Positions 9,627 to 18,192 of a DNA stretch of 64,000 nucleotides are shown here, one piece after another. Within the stretch, counting starts at the first letter, position 1, and each line of letters begins with the position of its first letter. Made by a program: the position numbers and the translations under genes. The notes under the pieces are model-generated. The model did not search any database. It was not told the DNA's origin and worked only from the letters and a program-made list of their open reading frames with translations. Source of the DNA: Flavobacteriales bacterium (lineage in GTDB: Bacteria; Bacteroidota; Bacteroidia; NS11-12g; UBA955); the NCBI GenBank assembly GCA_947447955.1, contig CANFLS010000002.1, positions 73,072 through 137,071 of the forward strand, read 5' to 3'.

Positions 9627-10664
9627 ATGAGTGAACAAAAAGAAAAACTAAAAGCGCTTCAACAAACTATCGAAAGACTAGAAAAAGCTTATGGAAAAGG
9701 TATTGTTATGAAAATGAATGATACCAAGTCTATTAATGTAGATGTTATTTCAACAGGATCATTTGGCCTTGACATTGCGTTGGGCGTTGGTGGATTTCCT
9801 CGCGGAAGAATTGTTGAAATTTATGGACCAGAAAGCTCAGGTAAAACAACCATTGCTTTACACACCATTGCACAAGCACAAAAAAAAGGTGGTATTTGCG
9901 CATTTATTGATGCAGAACATGCATTTGATAAATTCTATGCCGAAAAATTAGGTATTGATACTGCCAATTTGTTAATCTCTCAACCTGACGACGGAGAGCA
10001 AGCTCTTGAAATCGCCGATAATTTGATTCGCTCAGGCGCAATTGATGTATTGGTTATTGACTCAGTTGCTGCCTTGGTTCCAAGAGCGGAAATCGAAGGT
10101 GACATGGGCGATAGCAAAATGGGTTTACATGCCCGTTTAATGAGCCAAGCATTGAGAAAATTAACAGGTACAATTCACAAAACAGGTTGTATTGCCATTT
10201 TCATTAACCAATTGCGTGAAAAAATCGGCGTGATGTTTGGTAATCCTGAAACGACTACCGGTGGTAATGCATTGAAATTTTATGCTTCTATTCGTTTAGA
10301 TATTCGTAGAAATGCTCAAATTAAAGATGGCGACCAAATTATTGGTAACCGTACCAAAGTAAAAGTAGCTAAAAATAAAGTAGCACCTCCATTCAGAGTT
10401 GTTGAATTTGATATCATGTATGGAAAAGGAATTAGCCGCGTTGGTGAAGTTCTTGATCTTGCAGTTGATGCAAACATTGTTCAAAAAAGTGGTAGCTGGT
10501 TTAGTTACGATGGAACAAAATTGGGTCAAGGTAGAGATACCGTAAAAGAACTTCTTGAAGACAATCCAGAAATGGTTGCTGAATTGGAAGCTAAAATTAT
10601 TGCTAAAAATAAAGCTGGAGAAGATGTTGTTGCAATAGAACCAGATGCAGACGTTGAAGCATAA
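9627..10664 (+). CDS. recA: Recombinase RecA
   Basis: 345 residues, normal length. Walker A GPESSGKT at about residues 67-74, Walker [22 protein letters not shown], the QALRKLTG region, and the DNA-binding L2 loop around [23 protein letters not shown]. It forms the ATP-dependent nucleoprotein filament for homologous recombination and SOS induction. The C-terminal tail is acidic as usual. Monocistronic: own promoter upstream, hairpin terminator 20 bp downstream. Confidence 0.98.
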   Translation: MSEQKEKLKALQQTIERLEKAYGKGIVMKMNDTKSINVDVISTGSFGLDIALGVGGFPRGRIVEIYGPESSGKTTIALHTIAQAQKKGGICAFIDAEHAFDKFYAEKLGIDTANLLISQPDDGEQALEIADNLIRSGAIDVLVIDSVAALVPRAEIEGDMGDSKMGLHARLMSQALRKLTGTIHKTGCIAIFINQLREKIGVMFGNPETTTGGNALKFYASIRLDIRRNAQIKDGDQIIGNRTKVKVAKNKVAPPFRVVEFDIMYGKGISRVGEVLDLAVDANIVQKSGSWFSYDGTKLGQGRDTVKELLEDNPEMVAELEAKIIAKNKAGEDVVAIEPDADVEA

Positions 10665-10683
10665 ATCTAATATCTTATAAAAA

Positions 10684-10718
10684 GCAAAAGCCCTTGAAAT
10701 TTCAAGGGCTTTTCTTTT
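10684..10718. terminator. Bidirectional terminator between recA and the oxidase operon
   Basis: A perfect 28-bp palindrome at 10686-10713 (AAAAGCCCTTGAAA and its complement) with T-runs on both strands. It serves recA (+) and the DUF983 end of the oxidase operon (-). Confidence 0.9.
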
Positions 10719-10744
10719 TATATAATTGTAAAAATTAATGTATT

Positions 10745-11143
10745 CTATTCAGAATCTTTGCGCTTGCCGTAAAACTTCTCTTCGTACATCAATGGGTAAA
10801 CCACATACAACATGAATAACCTACTGTGTCTGAAAATTATAGGCAGTAAGATTATCAATAATACAGGAATTAAATAGATAGCATAATCAAATAAATCGAA
10901 CAAATTCATTACAATACTTCCAATAATAATCACGCCAACAATTAATGCATAACTAAAATACATGGCACCAAAAAAGAATCCAGTTTCTGGTTCGTAACTT
11001 AATTCACAATTTGGACAGCGATCAAGCGTAGCAGAAAAGGTTCTTAACGAAAATATAGAACCAGAAAACACCTTGCCTTTTCCACAACGAGGGCACTTTG
11101 AGTTTAAAAAACTATAAACACCCGGCTTTTTAATTTTAACCAT
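10745..11143 (-). CDS. DUF983 family membrane protein with zinc-ribbon motif
   Basis: 132 residues from the ATG at 11143; upstream in-frame codons lie inside the preceding gene. Two CxxC pairs (KCPRCGKG near residue 17, RCPNCELSY near residue 44) form a zinc ribbon. Two transmembrane segments follow (FFFGAMYFSYALIVGVIII and the IYLIPVLLIILLPIIF stretch). DUF983 has no established function but commonly sits with aerobic oxidase genes. The start overlaps the upstream stop by 8 nt (ATGGTTAA), suggesting translational coupling. It is the last gene of the oxidase operon. Confidence 0.85.
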   Translation of the reverse strand: MVKIKKPGVYSFLNSKCPRCGKGKVFSGSIFSLRTFSATLDRCPNCELSYEPETGFFFGAMYFSYALIVGVIIIGSIVMNLFDLFDYAIYLIPVLLIILLPIIFRHSRLFMLYVVYPLMYEEKFYGKRKDSE

Positions 11144-11381
11144 TAGCCAATTTCTTTTTCTTCTGGGCCTTGTAATAAACAAATCCAGCAGTACCGATCA
11201 AGAAATATGGCGCTGATAGTAAAAATAATATCCCTTTGTTAATTCCATTACCTACATTTTGCTCATGTTTATTTCCATGATCACGGCTACTTGTTAAAGC
11301 AGCTTTACACATTGGGCATTGTGCTACAAGCGAAACGCTTGACACAATCATAATGGCGAGAAATAATATTAACTTTTTCAT
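11136..11381 (-). CDS. Small exported/membrane protein with CPMC motif
   Basis: 81 residues from the ATG at 11381, which starts a clear signal-like segment (KKLILFLAIMIVSSVSLVAQ). Immediately after it comes QCPMCKAALTSSRD, a CxxC pair that would face the periplasm, then one transmembrane helix (GILFLLSAPYFLIGTAGFVYY) and a lysine-rich tail. No named family is recognised. Sitting 2 bp after DUF420 and overlapping DUF983 in an oxidase operon, it could bind copper or heme or act in thiol chemistry; that is inference. Confidence 0.75.
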   Translation of the reverse strand: MKKLILFLAIMIVSSVSLVAQCPMCKAALTSSRDHGNKHEQNVGNGINKGILFLLSAPYFLIGTAGFVYYKAQKKKKLANG

Positions 11382-11383
11382 AA

Positions 11384-11932
11384 TTACATGCAAGGTGCCA
11401 ACATCAAATAAACAATTACACCGGTAACTGAAACATATAACCATAGAGGATATGTCCAACGGGCAATTTTCTTATGACTTTCAAATCGGCCAGAAGTACT
11501 GTAATAAATGGTATATAATACCATTGGCAAAATAACCGCAGCCAATACTATGTGTGTAACCAATAAAAAGAAATAAAGATATTTCAAAAATCCTTCATTG
11601 CAATATTTTACTGGAGGCAAGGTTAAATGGTAGGTAACATAACTTATTAAAAACATTGCCGACAATAAAAATGCCGAGAACATAAGTTTCTGATGTAATG
11701 CTTTGTTTTTTGCATATCGAATTGCGCGATATCCCAAAAACAAACAAATACTAACCAATGAGTTAATTATTGCATTTAATTTTGGCAAATGTTTTGCAAA
11801 ATCAGCCGAAGGACGCAAATCTGCAGGGATAACTTGCAAGAGAACAACAACAGCGGGAATAACCAATGTTACACCAAGGACAAGCCAAAAGAAGCCTTTA
11901 TCACTTATCCAATTCTTTTTGTCTGTATTCAT
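11384..11932 (-). CDS. DUF420 family membrane protein (possible oxidase assembly factor)
   Basis: 182 residues with five predicted transmembrane helices and conserved histidines in ISYVTYHLTLPP, LLVTHIVLAAVILP and ESHKKIARWTYPLWLYVSVTG. The DUF420 family includes Bacillus CtaM, which is needed for cytochrome a3-containing oxidases; a similar assembly role is inferred from the operon. Its first 32 nt overlap the end of the SCO gene. Confidence 0.85.
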   Translation of the reverse strand: MNTDKKNWISDKGFFWLVLGVTLVIPAVVVLLQVIPADLRPSADFAKHLPKLNAIINSLVSICLFLGYRAIRYAKNKALHQKLMFSAFLLSAMFLISYVTYHLTLPPVKYCNEGFLKYLYFFLLVTHIVLAAVILPMVLYTIYYSTSGRFESHKKIARWTYPLWLYVSVTGVIVYLMLAPCM

Positions 11933-12590
11933 ATTTTAAATTTTCGATATCGTCTTTTATGCGTTGAATATTTTTAAACTTTTGGGTATTGGTTTCGCCT
12001 GCAGTTGGCAAAATTGCTCTAATTCTGTGTTCCTTGTCAATAATTACAACTTTATCATCGTGAATAAAATTCGAACCACGTTGTTCAGTTGCTAGTTTTA
12101 AATCATTAAAAACCCAATCATAAATCTCCTTTTTGTTACCAGTTGCAAAAGTTCTTTTAAATAAATCTGCTTTATATGCTTTGGCATATGCTGCCAATAC
12201 TGGAACAGAATCACTTTCTGGATCTATAGTAACGGTTAAGAACTTTATATTATTTTCATTGATATATCCTTCTGCAACAGATTGCACTTGTTTATTTAGC
12301 GAAGGACAAATAGTAGGGCAAGAAGCAAAGAAAATATTCACCACAAGAATGCTAGAGTCAAAATCATCAAGGGTAATTTTTTTACCATGTTGGTTATATA
12401 GAACGATGTCGCTAACGGTATGGCTTAAAAATTCTTTTTTGCCATTATCACCCATTATGGTGTCACCAAAAATTGGCAATTCTTTATGAACCCACTGTGC
12501 TTTGCTCCAAAACCATACAGCAAAGATGGGTAAAATAACAATGGCCGCTGTTGCGGCCACTTTAAATTTCTTAATAATAGAGGCGCTCAT
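11901..12590 (-). CDS. SCO1/SenC family copper chaperone
   Basis: 229 residues. N-terminal signal anchor (AATAAIVILPIFAVWFW), then a thioredoxin-like fold with the copper-binding pair in FFASCPTICPSL and the partner histidine in NFIHDDKVVIID. SCO proteins deliver copper to the CuA site of oxidase subunit II (coxB, same operon) on the periplasmic face of the inner membrane. It starts 3 bp after the subunit IV stop. Confidence 0.93.
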   Translation of the reverse strand: MSASIIKKFKVAATAAIVILPIFAVWFWSKAQWVHKELPIFGDTIMGDNGKKEFLSHTVSDIVLYNQHGKKITLDDFDSSILVVNIFFASCPTICPSLNKQVQSVAEGYINENNIKFLTVTIDPESDSVPVLAAYAKAYKADLFKRTFATGNKKEIYDWVFNDLKLATEQRGSNFIHDDKVVIIDKEHRIRAILPTAGETNTQKFKNIQRIKDDIENLKYEYRQKELDK

Positions 12591-12593
12591 TAA

Positions 12594-12971
12594 TTATTTA
12601 TGAACTTCTGTATGAGTTTCAGCAGAATGAGTGGTGTGCGATTTAGAAATAGCACCACCTTCATAAAGCATTACCCAAATTAAACCTAGTACAAATACAA
12701 CTGGTACAATTATACTTAATGCTAAGTTCACTTTTTCGCTCTTCATATGCATAAATGCACCTACAATGTAGTATGCTTTTACCAAACCGAAGAAAATAAA
12801 GATCACATTTCTAACTGCTGAAGGACCCATTACAAAATAGATAACGAAATCTAAAATTGTAATACCTAAAAGTAGCCAAAATGTTTTCCAAAGTTCTTTG
12901 GTACCATGACTTTCTGTATGGGGAACATAATTGATTGCATCATATTCGCCTGGTTTTGAATAAAATTCCAT
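12594..12971 (-). CDS. Cytochrome c oxidase subunit IV family protein
   Basis: 125 residues with three transmembrane helices and a histidine-rich C-terminus. Size, topology (short N-terminal tail, helices at about 28-48, 53-73 and 83-105) and the position after subunit III match the small bacterial subunit IV of caa3-type oxidases. Confidence 0.88.
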   Translation of the reverse strand: MEFYSKPGEYDAINYVPHTESHGTKELWKTFWLLLGITILDFVIYFVMGPSAVRNVIFIFFGLVKAYYIVGAFMHMKSEKVNLALSIIVPVVFVLGLIWVMLYEGGAISKSHTTHSAETHTEVHK

Positions 12972-12991
12972 ATTCTTAATGCTTTATATAG

Positions 12992-13759
12992 TTAAATTAA
13001 ATAGAAGAAGGTAAATACAAATACCCAAACCAAATCTACAAAATGCCAATACAAACCAGCTTTTTCTATCATTTCATAGTGTCCACGACGTTCAAAAGAA
13101 CCTCTAGCTGTCATAATATACATTACAACGTTGATTACCACACCACTAAATACGTGAAAACCATGGAAACCAGTTACGATAAAGAACAACGCAGCAAATG
13201 GTACTGGACCATTGGTTCTGTCTACGGCTTTATCCCACTCAAAGTGGCTACCGAAGTGCACACTATGCAGGTGATCATAACCTTCTTTTGTAATACCAAA
13301 AAAGTTTCCATCTAAACGCGCACCTTCATGAATGAAAGTAGCCCATTCCCATGCCTGACAGCTTAAGAATGCTACACCACCAATAATGGTATAGAACATA
13401 TAACGTTGTACTTCTTTTTTACTGTTTCTATGACCAGCTTCTACAGCTAATACCATAGTAACTGAACTCAAAATCAGGATGAATGTCATCACACTCACAA
13501 ACAACAACGGCAAATGAAAACCGTGCATGAAAGGAAAGTGATTAAAAATTGACGCTGGATCCGGCCATTTTGTAGTTACCGCAGTTTGCACGTTTGAAAA
13601 ACGTTGCGCACCGTACTGAATGAGTAAACTAGAAAATGTGAATGCATCCGATAAAAGGAAGATCCACATCATTAATTTTCCATAACTAACGTTAAAAGGC
13701 GATCTGCCTCCCGCCCACATGGGTTGCTTCTCAAAAGCTGCTTCTGAATGATTTGACAT
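12992..13759 (-). CDS. ctaE: Cytochrome c oxidase subunit III
   Basis: 255 residues, about six transmembrane helices. Typical subunit III features include the QAWEWATFIHEG segment, FFIVTGFHGFHVFSGVV and the terminal WHFVDLVWVFVFTFFYL. Subunit III stabilises the catalytic core. It is preceded at 9 bp by a shorter subunit III-like gene, so the operon carries two. Confidence 0.93.
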   Translation of the reverse strand: MSNHSEAAFEKQPMWAGGRSPFNVSYGKLMMWIFLLSDAFTFSSLLIQYGAQRFSNVQTAVTTKWPDPASIFNHFPFMHGFHLPLLFVSVMTFILILSSVTMVLAVEAGHRNSKKEVQRYMFYTIIGGVAFLSCQAWEWATFIHEGARLDGNFFGITKEGYDHLHSVHFGSHFEWDKAVDRTNGPVPFAALFFIVTGFHGFHVFSGVVINVVMYIMTARGSFERRGHYEMIEKAGLYWHFVDLVWVFVFTFFYLI

Positions 13760-13768
13760 TGGATAAAT

Positions 13769-14362
13769 TTACTTTGCGAAATAAAGGAATAAATATAACA
13801 AAATCCACAATAATCCTACAAAATGCCAATAAGTATGAGTAATTGACATAAGCGTGAGATTCTTTTTGTGAACATTTAATCTTAACGACTGAATCCAACA
13901 TATTGATAGTAATACAATTCCACCCAAAACGTGAACTACGTGAAGGGCTGTAATTACATATACATAAGATGCAGAAATATCTTCAGGTCTAGAGTTAACA
14001 AATGTTAATCCTAACGAAACTAACTGTTTCCAACCCATGTATTGGGAGAAACAGAATAAAATTCCAAGTAAAAGGGTAATGCCATTCAGCCATTTATTGG
14101 CTGAAATTTCATCCTTCTTTGCCATTTTAAAGGCGTAATAAATTGTTATTGAACTGGCAACAACAATAAACATTGAATACAAGAAATAAATTGGTAGATC
14201 AAAAGCCGTCCATGCATCTTTCTTTTCAGCATCTGGGTGGTGAACGATAAACGCGCTCACAACCGCCGCAAAAAGCATAGAACTCGCCAACATAAACAAC
14301 CACATATTAAATTTAGATGGTGCTACTGCAAATGCTGGATCTTTTGGATATTTCTTATTCAT
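13769..14362 (-). CDS. Second, shorter cytochrome c oxidase subunit III-like protein
   Basis: 197 residues with five predicted helices, including the subunit III signatures VYVITALHVVHVLGGIVLL and HTYWHFVGLLWILLYLFLYF. It lacks the first helices of the longer neighbour. Its ATG overlaps the ctaB stop by one base (TAATG), typical of coupled translation. Paired subunit III genes are usual in Bacteroidota oxidase operons as far as I recall. Confidence 0.9.
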   Translation of the reverse strand: MNKKYPKDPAFAVAPSKFNMWLFMLASSMLFAAVVSAFIVHHPDAEKKDAWTAFDLPIYFLYSMFIVVASSITIYYAFKMAKKDEISANKWLNGITLLLGILFCFSQYMGWKQLVSLGLTFVNSRPEDISASYVYVITALHVVHVLGGIVLLSICWIQSLRLNVHKKNLTLMSITHTYWHFVGLLWILLYLFLYFAK

Positions 14363-15240
14363 TAGAAGAATATGTACGACAAAAATACAACAGGAGTGTA
14401 TAAAAACGATGCATAAAGTAATTTTCTTGCATCTTTTATTTCTAAAGTCTTAAATAATTGCAAAGATTTAAAGAAAAAATACAGACATAAAGGCAAAATG
14501 ACGAACAAAACATTAACGGAAGACAGACCATAAAGCAATGGCATTAAACTCACCAAATTCAATATAACTGTATATATAAGAATCTGATAGGCGCTTTTTT
14601 TATCTCTTCCACCGCCTGAAGGTAACAACCAATATCCGGCTTTTTGATAATCATCATGCAACATCCAAGCAATTGCCCAAAAATGTGGAAATTGCCAAAA
14701 AAATTGAATTAAAAATAAAATAATTCCCAATTGATCCAAAGAAGGTATTACCGCAGAATATCCAATTAGTGGAGGTAAAGCACCAGGAATAGCACCCACC
14801 ATAACCGCAAGTGGACTTACCTGTTTCATTGGTGTATATATAAAAACATAAACCACCAAACTAATAGCACCCAAAAGCACAGCCAAGAATGGAGCCCCAG
14901 TTAAAATAAGTGTCATTATGCCAATAAATCCAGTTGCCCAACAAAAAATTCTTGCTTGAAGTACTGGAATTCGACCCTCTACAATGGGTCTTTTAGCAGT
15001 TCTATCCATTTTTCCATCATTATCCTTTTCAATAATTTGATTGAGCCCATTTGATGCAAAAACGATGAACATCCCTCCGAATAAAACACCACAGAACAAT
15101 GTCCAATTAAAATACTCCGTCCAATGCGTTCCATATGCATATTTCAGAGCCAATATATAGCCAAATGCAGAGGTGGCAACTACAGTGCTCGATAATCGGA
15201 ATTTCACCAACTCAGCATAACTCTTCAATACCGATTTCAT
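14362..15240 (-). CDS. ctaB: Protoheme IX farnesyltransferase (heme O synthase)
   Basis: 292 residues, UbiA-type polyprenyltransferase with about nine transmembrane helices. The first Asp-rich loop NQIIEKDNDGKMDRTAKRP binds the farnesyl diphosphate-metal complex, and HDDYQKAGYWLLP is the second acidic loop. It makes heme O from protoheme; CtaA, encoded just upstream, then makes heme A for the oxidase. It overlaps ctaA by 4 nt. Confidence 0.96.
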   Translation of the reverse strand: MKSVLKSYAELVKFRLSSTVVATSAFGYILALKYAYGTHWTEYFNWTLFCGVLFGGMFIVFASNGLNQIIEKDNDGKMDRTAKRPIVEGRIPVLQARIFCWATGFIGIMTLILTGAPFLAVLLGAISLVVYVFIYTPMKQVSPLAVMVGAIPGALPPLIGYSAVIPSLDQLGIILFLIQFFWQFPHFWAIAWMLHDDYQKAGYWLLPSGGGRDKKSAYQILIYTVILNLVSLMPLLYGLSSVNVLFVILPLCLYFFFKSLQLFKTLEIKDARKLLYASFLYTPVVFLSYIFF

Positions 15241-16280
15241 ATTTCTTCTTTTTTAAATGATAACCAAACCAAAAAACTATAAGTTAACAAACCACTTCCC
15301 AAAACAACATGGGCAATTTGTGTCCATTTTGGTACAACATAAACTATATGGATTGCACCCAAACAAATTTGAACAACACAAATACAAGCAATCCAAAACC
15401 AATGATTCTTTCGTGTTCTAAAATCTTTATCTTTATAATATTTAACCAAAGCAAATATCAATATAATACCTGGAACATATCTATGAATCGCAAAAAGCAT
15501 GTCCATTGCCATAAAATTTAACATTTCATTCGTATCTCCATTCAAATATAAAATTGAATTTGCCTTAAGCACATCTACCTGTTCTCTAGACCAAGTACCC
15601 AAAATAACTTCAGAAAAAATCACAATCCATAACCAAAACCAAACCTTATTGCTTTCTTGATTATGTAAATACAAAATTGGACCAGCCTTATGAATTGCCA
15701 TGATAAAGCCAAATAAGCACAAGAAAGACAACAAGAAATGAAATGAAACAATTCCAGGTAATAAGTTAGTTGCTACAACAATACTTCCTAACCAAGCATT
15801 TAGTATAAGCATAATAAATCCAATGCTCGCCCATAATCTCGTTTTCGTGAGGGACTTATTTAAAAATGACAATGCAATAAATATAACAGCAAACAATCCG
15901 GCAAGCACACCAAACAAACGATTGATATATTCTATCCAAGCTTTGGTAGGATCAAATTTCTCTTGACTATATAAATTTTTGTCCTTTTCAATTAAGTCTG
16001 CCTTTTCGTTGAAACCAAAAGTCCTCAATGTTTTCAAAAATTTAGCAACCTTTTTGTGACGTTTTTCTTGAAAAACTTGTTCGTAATTTTTTGGCAATTG
16101 ACACTCACATGTTGGAGGCGCATAAAGTCCAAAACACTTTGGCCAATCGGGGCAACCCATACCGCTTCCGGTTGCTCTGACCAATGCTCCCAATAGGAAC
16201 AATAAAAAAACAGACGAACAGGTAAATAAACCTATCCGTCTGAATATAATGTTGATTCGAGAAGAATCTGTGTGACTCAT
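15237..16280 (-). CDS. ctaA: Heme A synthase, COX15/CtaA family
   Basis: 347 residues, eight predicted helices. The N-terminal GALVRATGSGMGCPDWPKC motif and its cysteines, and heme-ligand histidines in HFLLSF, FAIHRYVPG, AIHIVYVVPKWTQIAHVV, are typical. It oxidises heme O to heme A. The loop after the first helix (residues 50-115) is longer than in short bacterial CtaA. It starts 1 bp after the coxA stop. Confidence 0.95.
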   Translation of the reverse strand: MSHTDSSRINIIFRRIGLFTCSSVFLLFLLGALVRATGSGMGCPDWPKCFGLYAPPTCECQLPKNYEQVFQEKRHKKVAKFLKTLRTFGFNEKADLIEKDKNLYSQEKFDPTKAWIEYINRLFGVLAGLFAVIFIALSFLNKSLTKTRLWASIGFIMLILNAWLGSIVVATNLLPGIVSFHFLLSFLCLFGFIMAIHKAGPILYLHNQESNKVWFWLWIVIFSEVILGTWSREQVDVLKANSILYLNGDTNEMLNFMAMDMLFAIHRYVPGIILIFALVKYYKDKDFRTRKNHWFWIACICVVQICLGAIHIVYVVPKWTQIAHVVLGSGLLTYSFLVWLSFKKEEI

Positions 16281-16281
16281 T

Positions 16282-18171
16282 TTAACTCAATCCAAACACA
16301 CGTTTGATTGCTGCAAAGAAAACACTGCTTTCAACAGTTTCTTCAGGTGCAACTGCTGTAGGTGCAGTTTGTTCACCTTCTTGAGGAGCAGTAACTGGAG
16401 CTGTTTCATCAGGAAGATGTTGAGGGAAGTAATCAAGTTCTCTGTCTGGGCGAGAATATTCGTGAGGGCCACGGTAAACGGTTGGAATTTCACCAGGCCA
16501 GTTACCATGTAAGTGCTCAATTGGCGTACTCCACTCAAGTGTATTGCTTTCCCAAGGATTTTGTGTAGATTTTTTACCTTTGAAAATACTATAAAAGAAA
16601 TTCCAAAGGAAAAACAATTGCGCAACACCACCCATAATAGCGGCAACCGTAATTAGTTTATTTACATCCATCCAAACATCAAATTCTTTCAATAAAGTGA
16701 ACTGGTAATAACGACGTGGAACACCCGCTAATCCCATGAAATGCATTGGGAAAAACACCAAATATGCAGAAATAAATGTGAACCAAAAATGGAAATAACC
16801 CAATGTATTGTTCATCATTCTACCAAACATTTTCGGGAACCAATGGTAAATACCCGCGAACATTCCAAAAATTGCAGCAGAACCCATTACCAAATGGAAA
16901 TGCGCTACTACAAAGTAACTATCATGCAATTGAATATCCATAGCAGCATTACCCAAGTAAATACCTGTTAAACCACCAGAAATAAAGAATGACACCAAAC
17001 CAATAGAAAACAACATTGCTGGAGTGAAACGCAAGTTACCTCTCCACAAAGTAGCCAAATAATTAAACGCTTTTACCGCAGATGGTACCGCAATAATCAA
17101 CGTCAAAATCATAAATACAGATCCTAAGAAAGGATTCATACCTGTAATGAACATATGGTGACCCCATACAATGAAAGACAATATTGAAATACCCATCAAT
17201 GAAATAATCATTGCTGTGTAACCAAAGATTGGTTTACGTGCATTTGTAGAAATTACTTCAGAAGTAATACCCAAAGCAGGCATCAAAATGATATAAACCT
17301 CAGGGTGACCTAAGAACCAAAATAAATGTTGGTACAATACTGGGCTACCACCAATGTTTTCTAATGCTCCAACTCCCTCTAAGTAAATATCGCTCAAATA
17401 GAAAGAAGTACCAAAACTTCTATCAAAAATCAAGAACAATGCAGCACCCAATAATACAGGGAATGACAATACACCTAAGATAGCTGTAAAGAAGAATGCC
17501 CATACTGTTAATGGCATTCTATTCATGCTCATACCTTTGGTACGCATGTTCAAAACTGTTGAAATGTAGTTAATACCACCCAATAATGAAGAAACAATGA
17601 ATAATGCAATTGCCACCAACCAAAGCGTCATACCCAAGCCTGAACCAGGCATGGCTTTTTCTAATGCTGATAATGGAGGATATACTGTCCAACCAGCTGA
17701 AGCTGGTCCAGTTTCAACAAATATTGAAATTAACAATACAGTAGAAGACATGAAGAAGAACCAATAGCTCAACATATTCATGAATGGCGATGCCATATCT
17801 CTAGCTCCAACTTGTAAAGGAATGAGTAAATTACTAAAGGTACCACTTAATCCTGCTGTTAATACATAGAATACCATGATTGTACCGTGAATGGTAACCA
17901 ATCCCATATAGAAATTAGGATCTATTTTACCATCTTTACCCCATTTTCCCAATAAGGTTTCTAAAATTCCAAATTGTTCATCGGGCCAAGCCAATTGCAA
18001 ACGGAATAATAAAGACATTCCCATACCAATGATACCCATGATAATACCCGTAATTAGGAATTGTCTAGAGATCATCTTGTGATCCATAGAGAAGACATAC
18101 TTGCTAATGAAGCTCTCCTTATGGTCGTTGTGATGTGAATCGTGCTCTGCGTGTAAAGCTGCTGTGCTCAT
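16282..18171 (-). CDS. ctaD: Cytochrome c oxidase subunit I
   Basis: 629 residues, twelve-helix heme-copper oxidase core. Visible: DHKMISRQFLITG at the N-terminus, WFLGHPEVYIIL (CuB His cross-linked to Tyr), VWGHHMFITGM (the CuB His-His pair) and HDSYFVVAHFHLVMG (high- and low-spin heme ligands). It reduces oxygen to water and pumps protons. The hydrophilic C-terminal ~80 residues are proline/glutamate-rich (APVTAPQEGEQ) and look like a flexible tail. It lies 21 bp downstream of coxB. Confidence 0.98.
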   Translation of the reverse strand: MSTAALHAEHDSHHNDHKESFISKYVFSMDHKMISRQFLITGIIMGIIGMGMSLLFRLQLAWPDEQFGILETLLGKWGKDGKIDPNFYMGLVTIHGTIMVFYVLTAGLSGTFSNLLIPLQVGARDMASPFMNMLSYWFFFMSSTVLLISIFVETGPASAGWTVYPPLSALEKAMPGSGLGMTLWLVAIALFIVSSLLGGINYISTVLNMRTKGMSMNRMPLTVWAFFFTAILGVLSFPVLLGAALFLIFDRSFGTSFYLSDIYLEGVGALENIGGSPVLYQHLFWFLGHPEVYIILMPALGITSEVISTNARKPIFGYTAMIISLMGISILSFIVWGHHMFITGMNPFLGSVFMILTLIIAVPSAVKAFNYLATLWRGNLRFTPAMLFSIGLVSFFISGGLTGIYLGNAAMDIQLHDSYFVVAHFHLVMGSAAIFGMFAGIYHWFPKMFGRMMNNTLGYFHFWFTFISAYLVFFPMHFMGLAGVPRRYYQFTLLKEFDVWMDVNKLITVAAIMGGVAQLFFLWNFFYSIFKGKKSTQNPWESNTLEWSTPIEHLHGNWPGEIPTVYRGPHEYSRPDRELDYFPQHLPDETAPVTAPQEGEQTAPTAVAPEETVESSVFFAAIKRVFGLS

Positions 18172-18192
18172 ATTCTTTTCTAAAATAATTTA

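Noticed and set aside
16287-16646. 119-residue open frame within the 3' part of the oxidase subunit I gene
   Set aside because: It is in another frame of the same strand, inside an intact and well-conserved gene, and has no recognisable domain.
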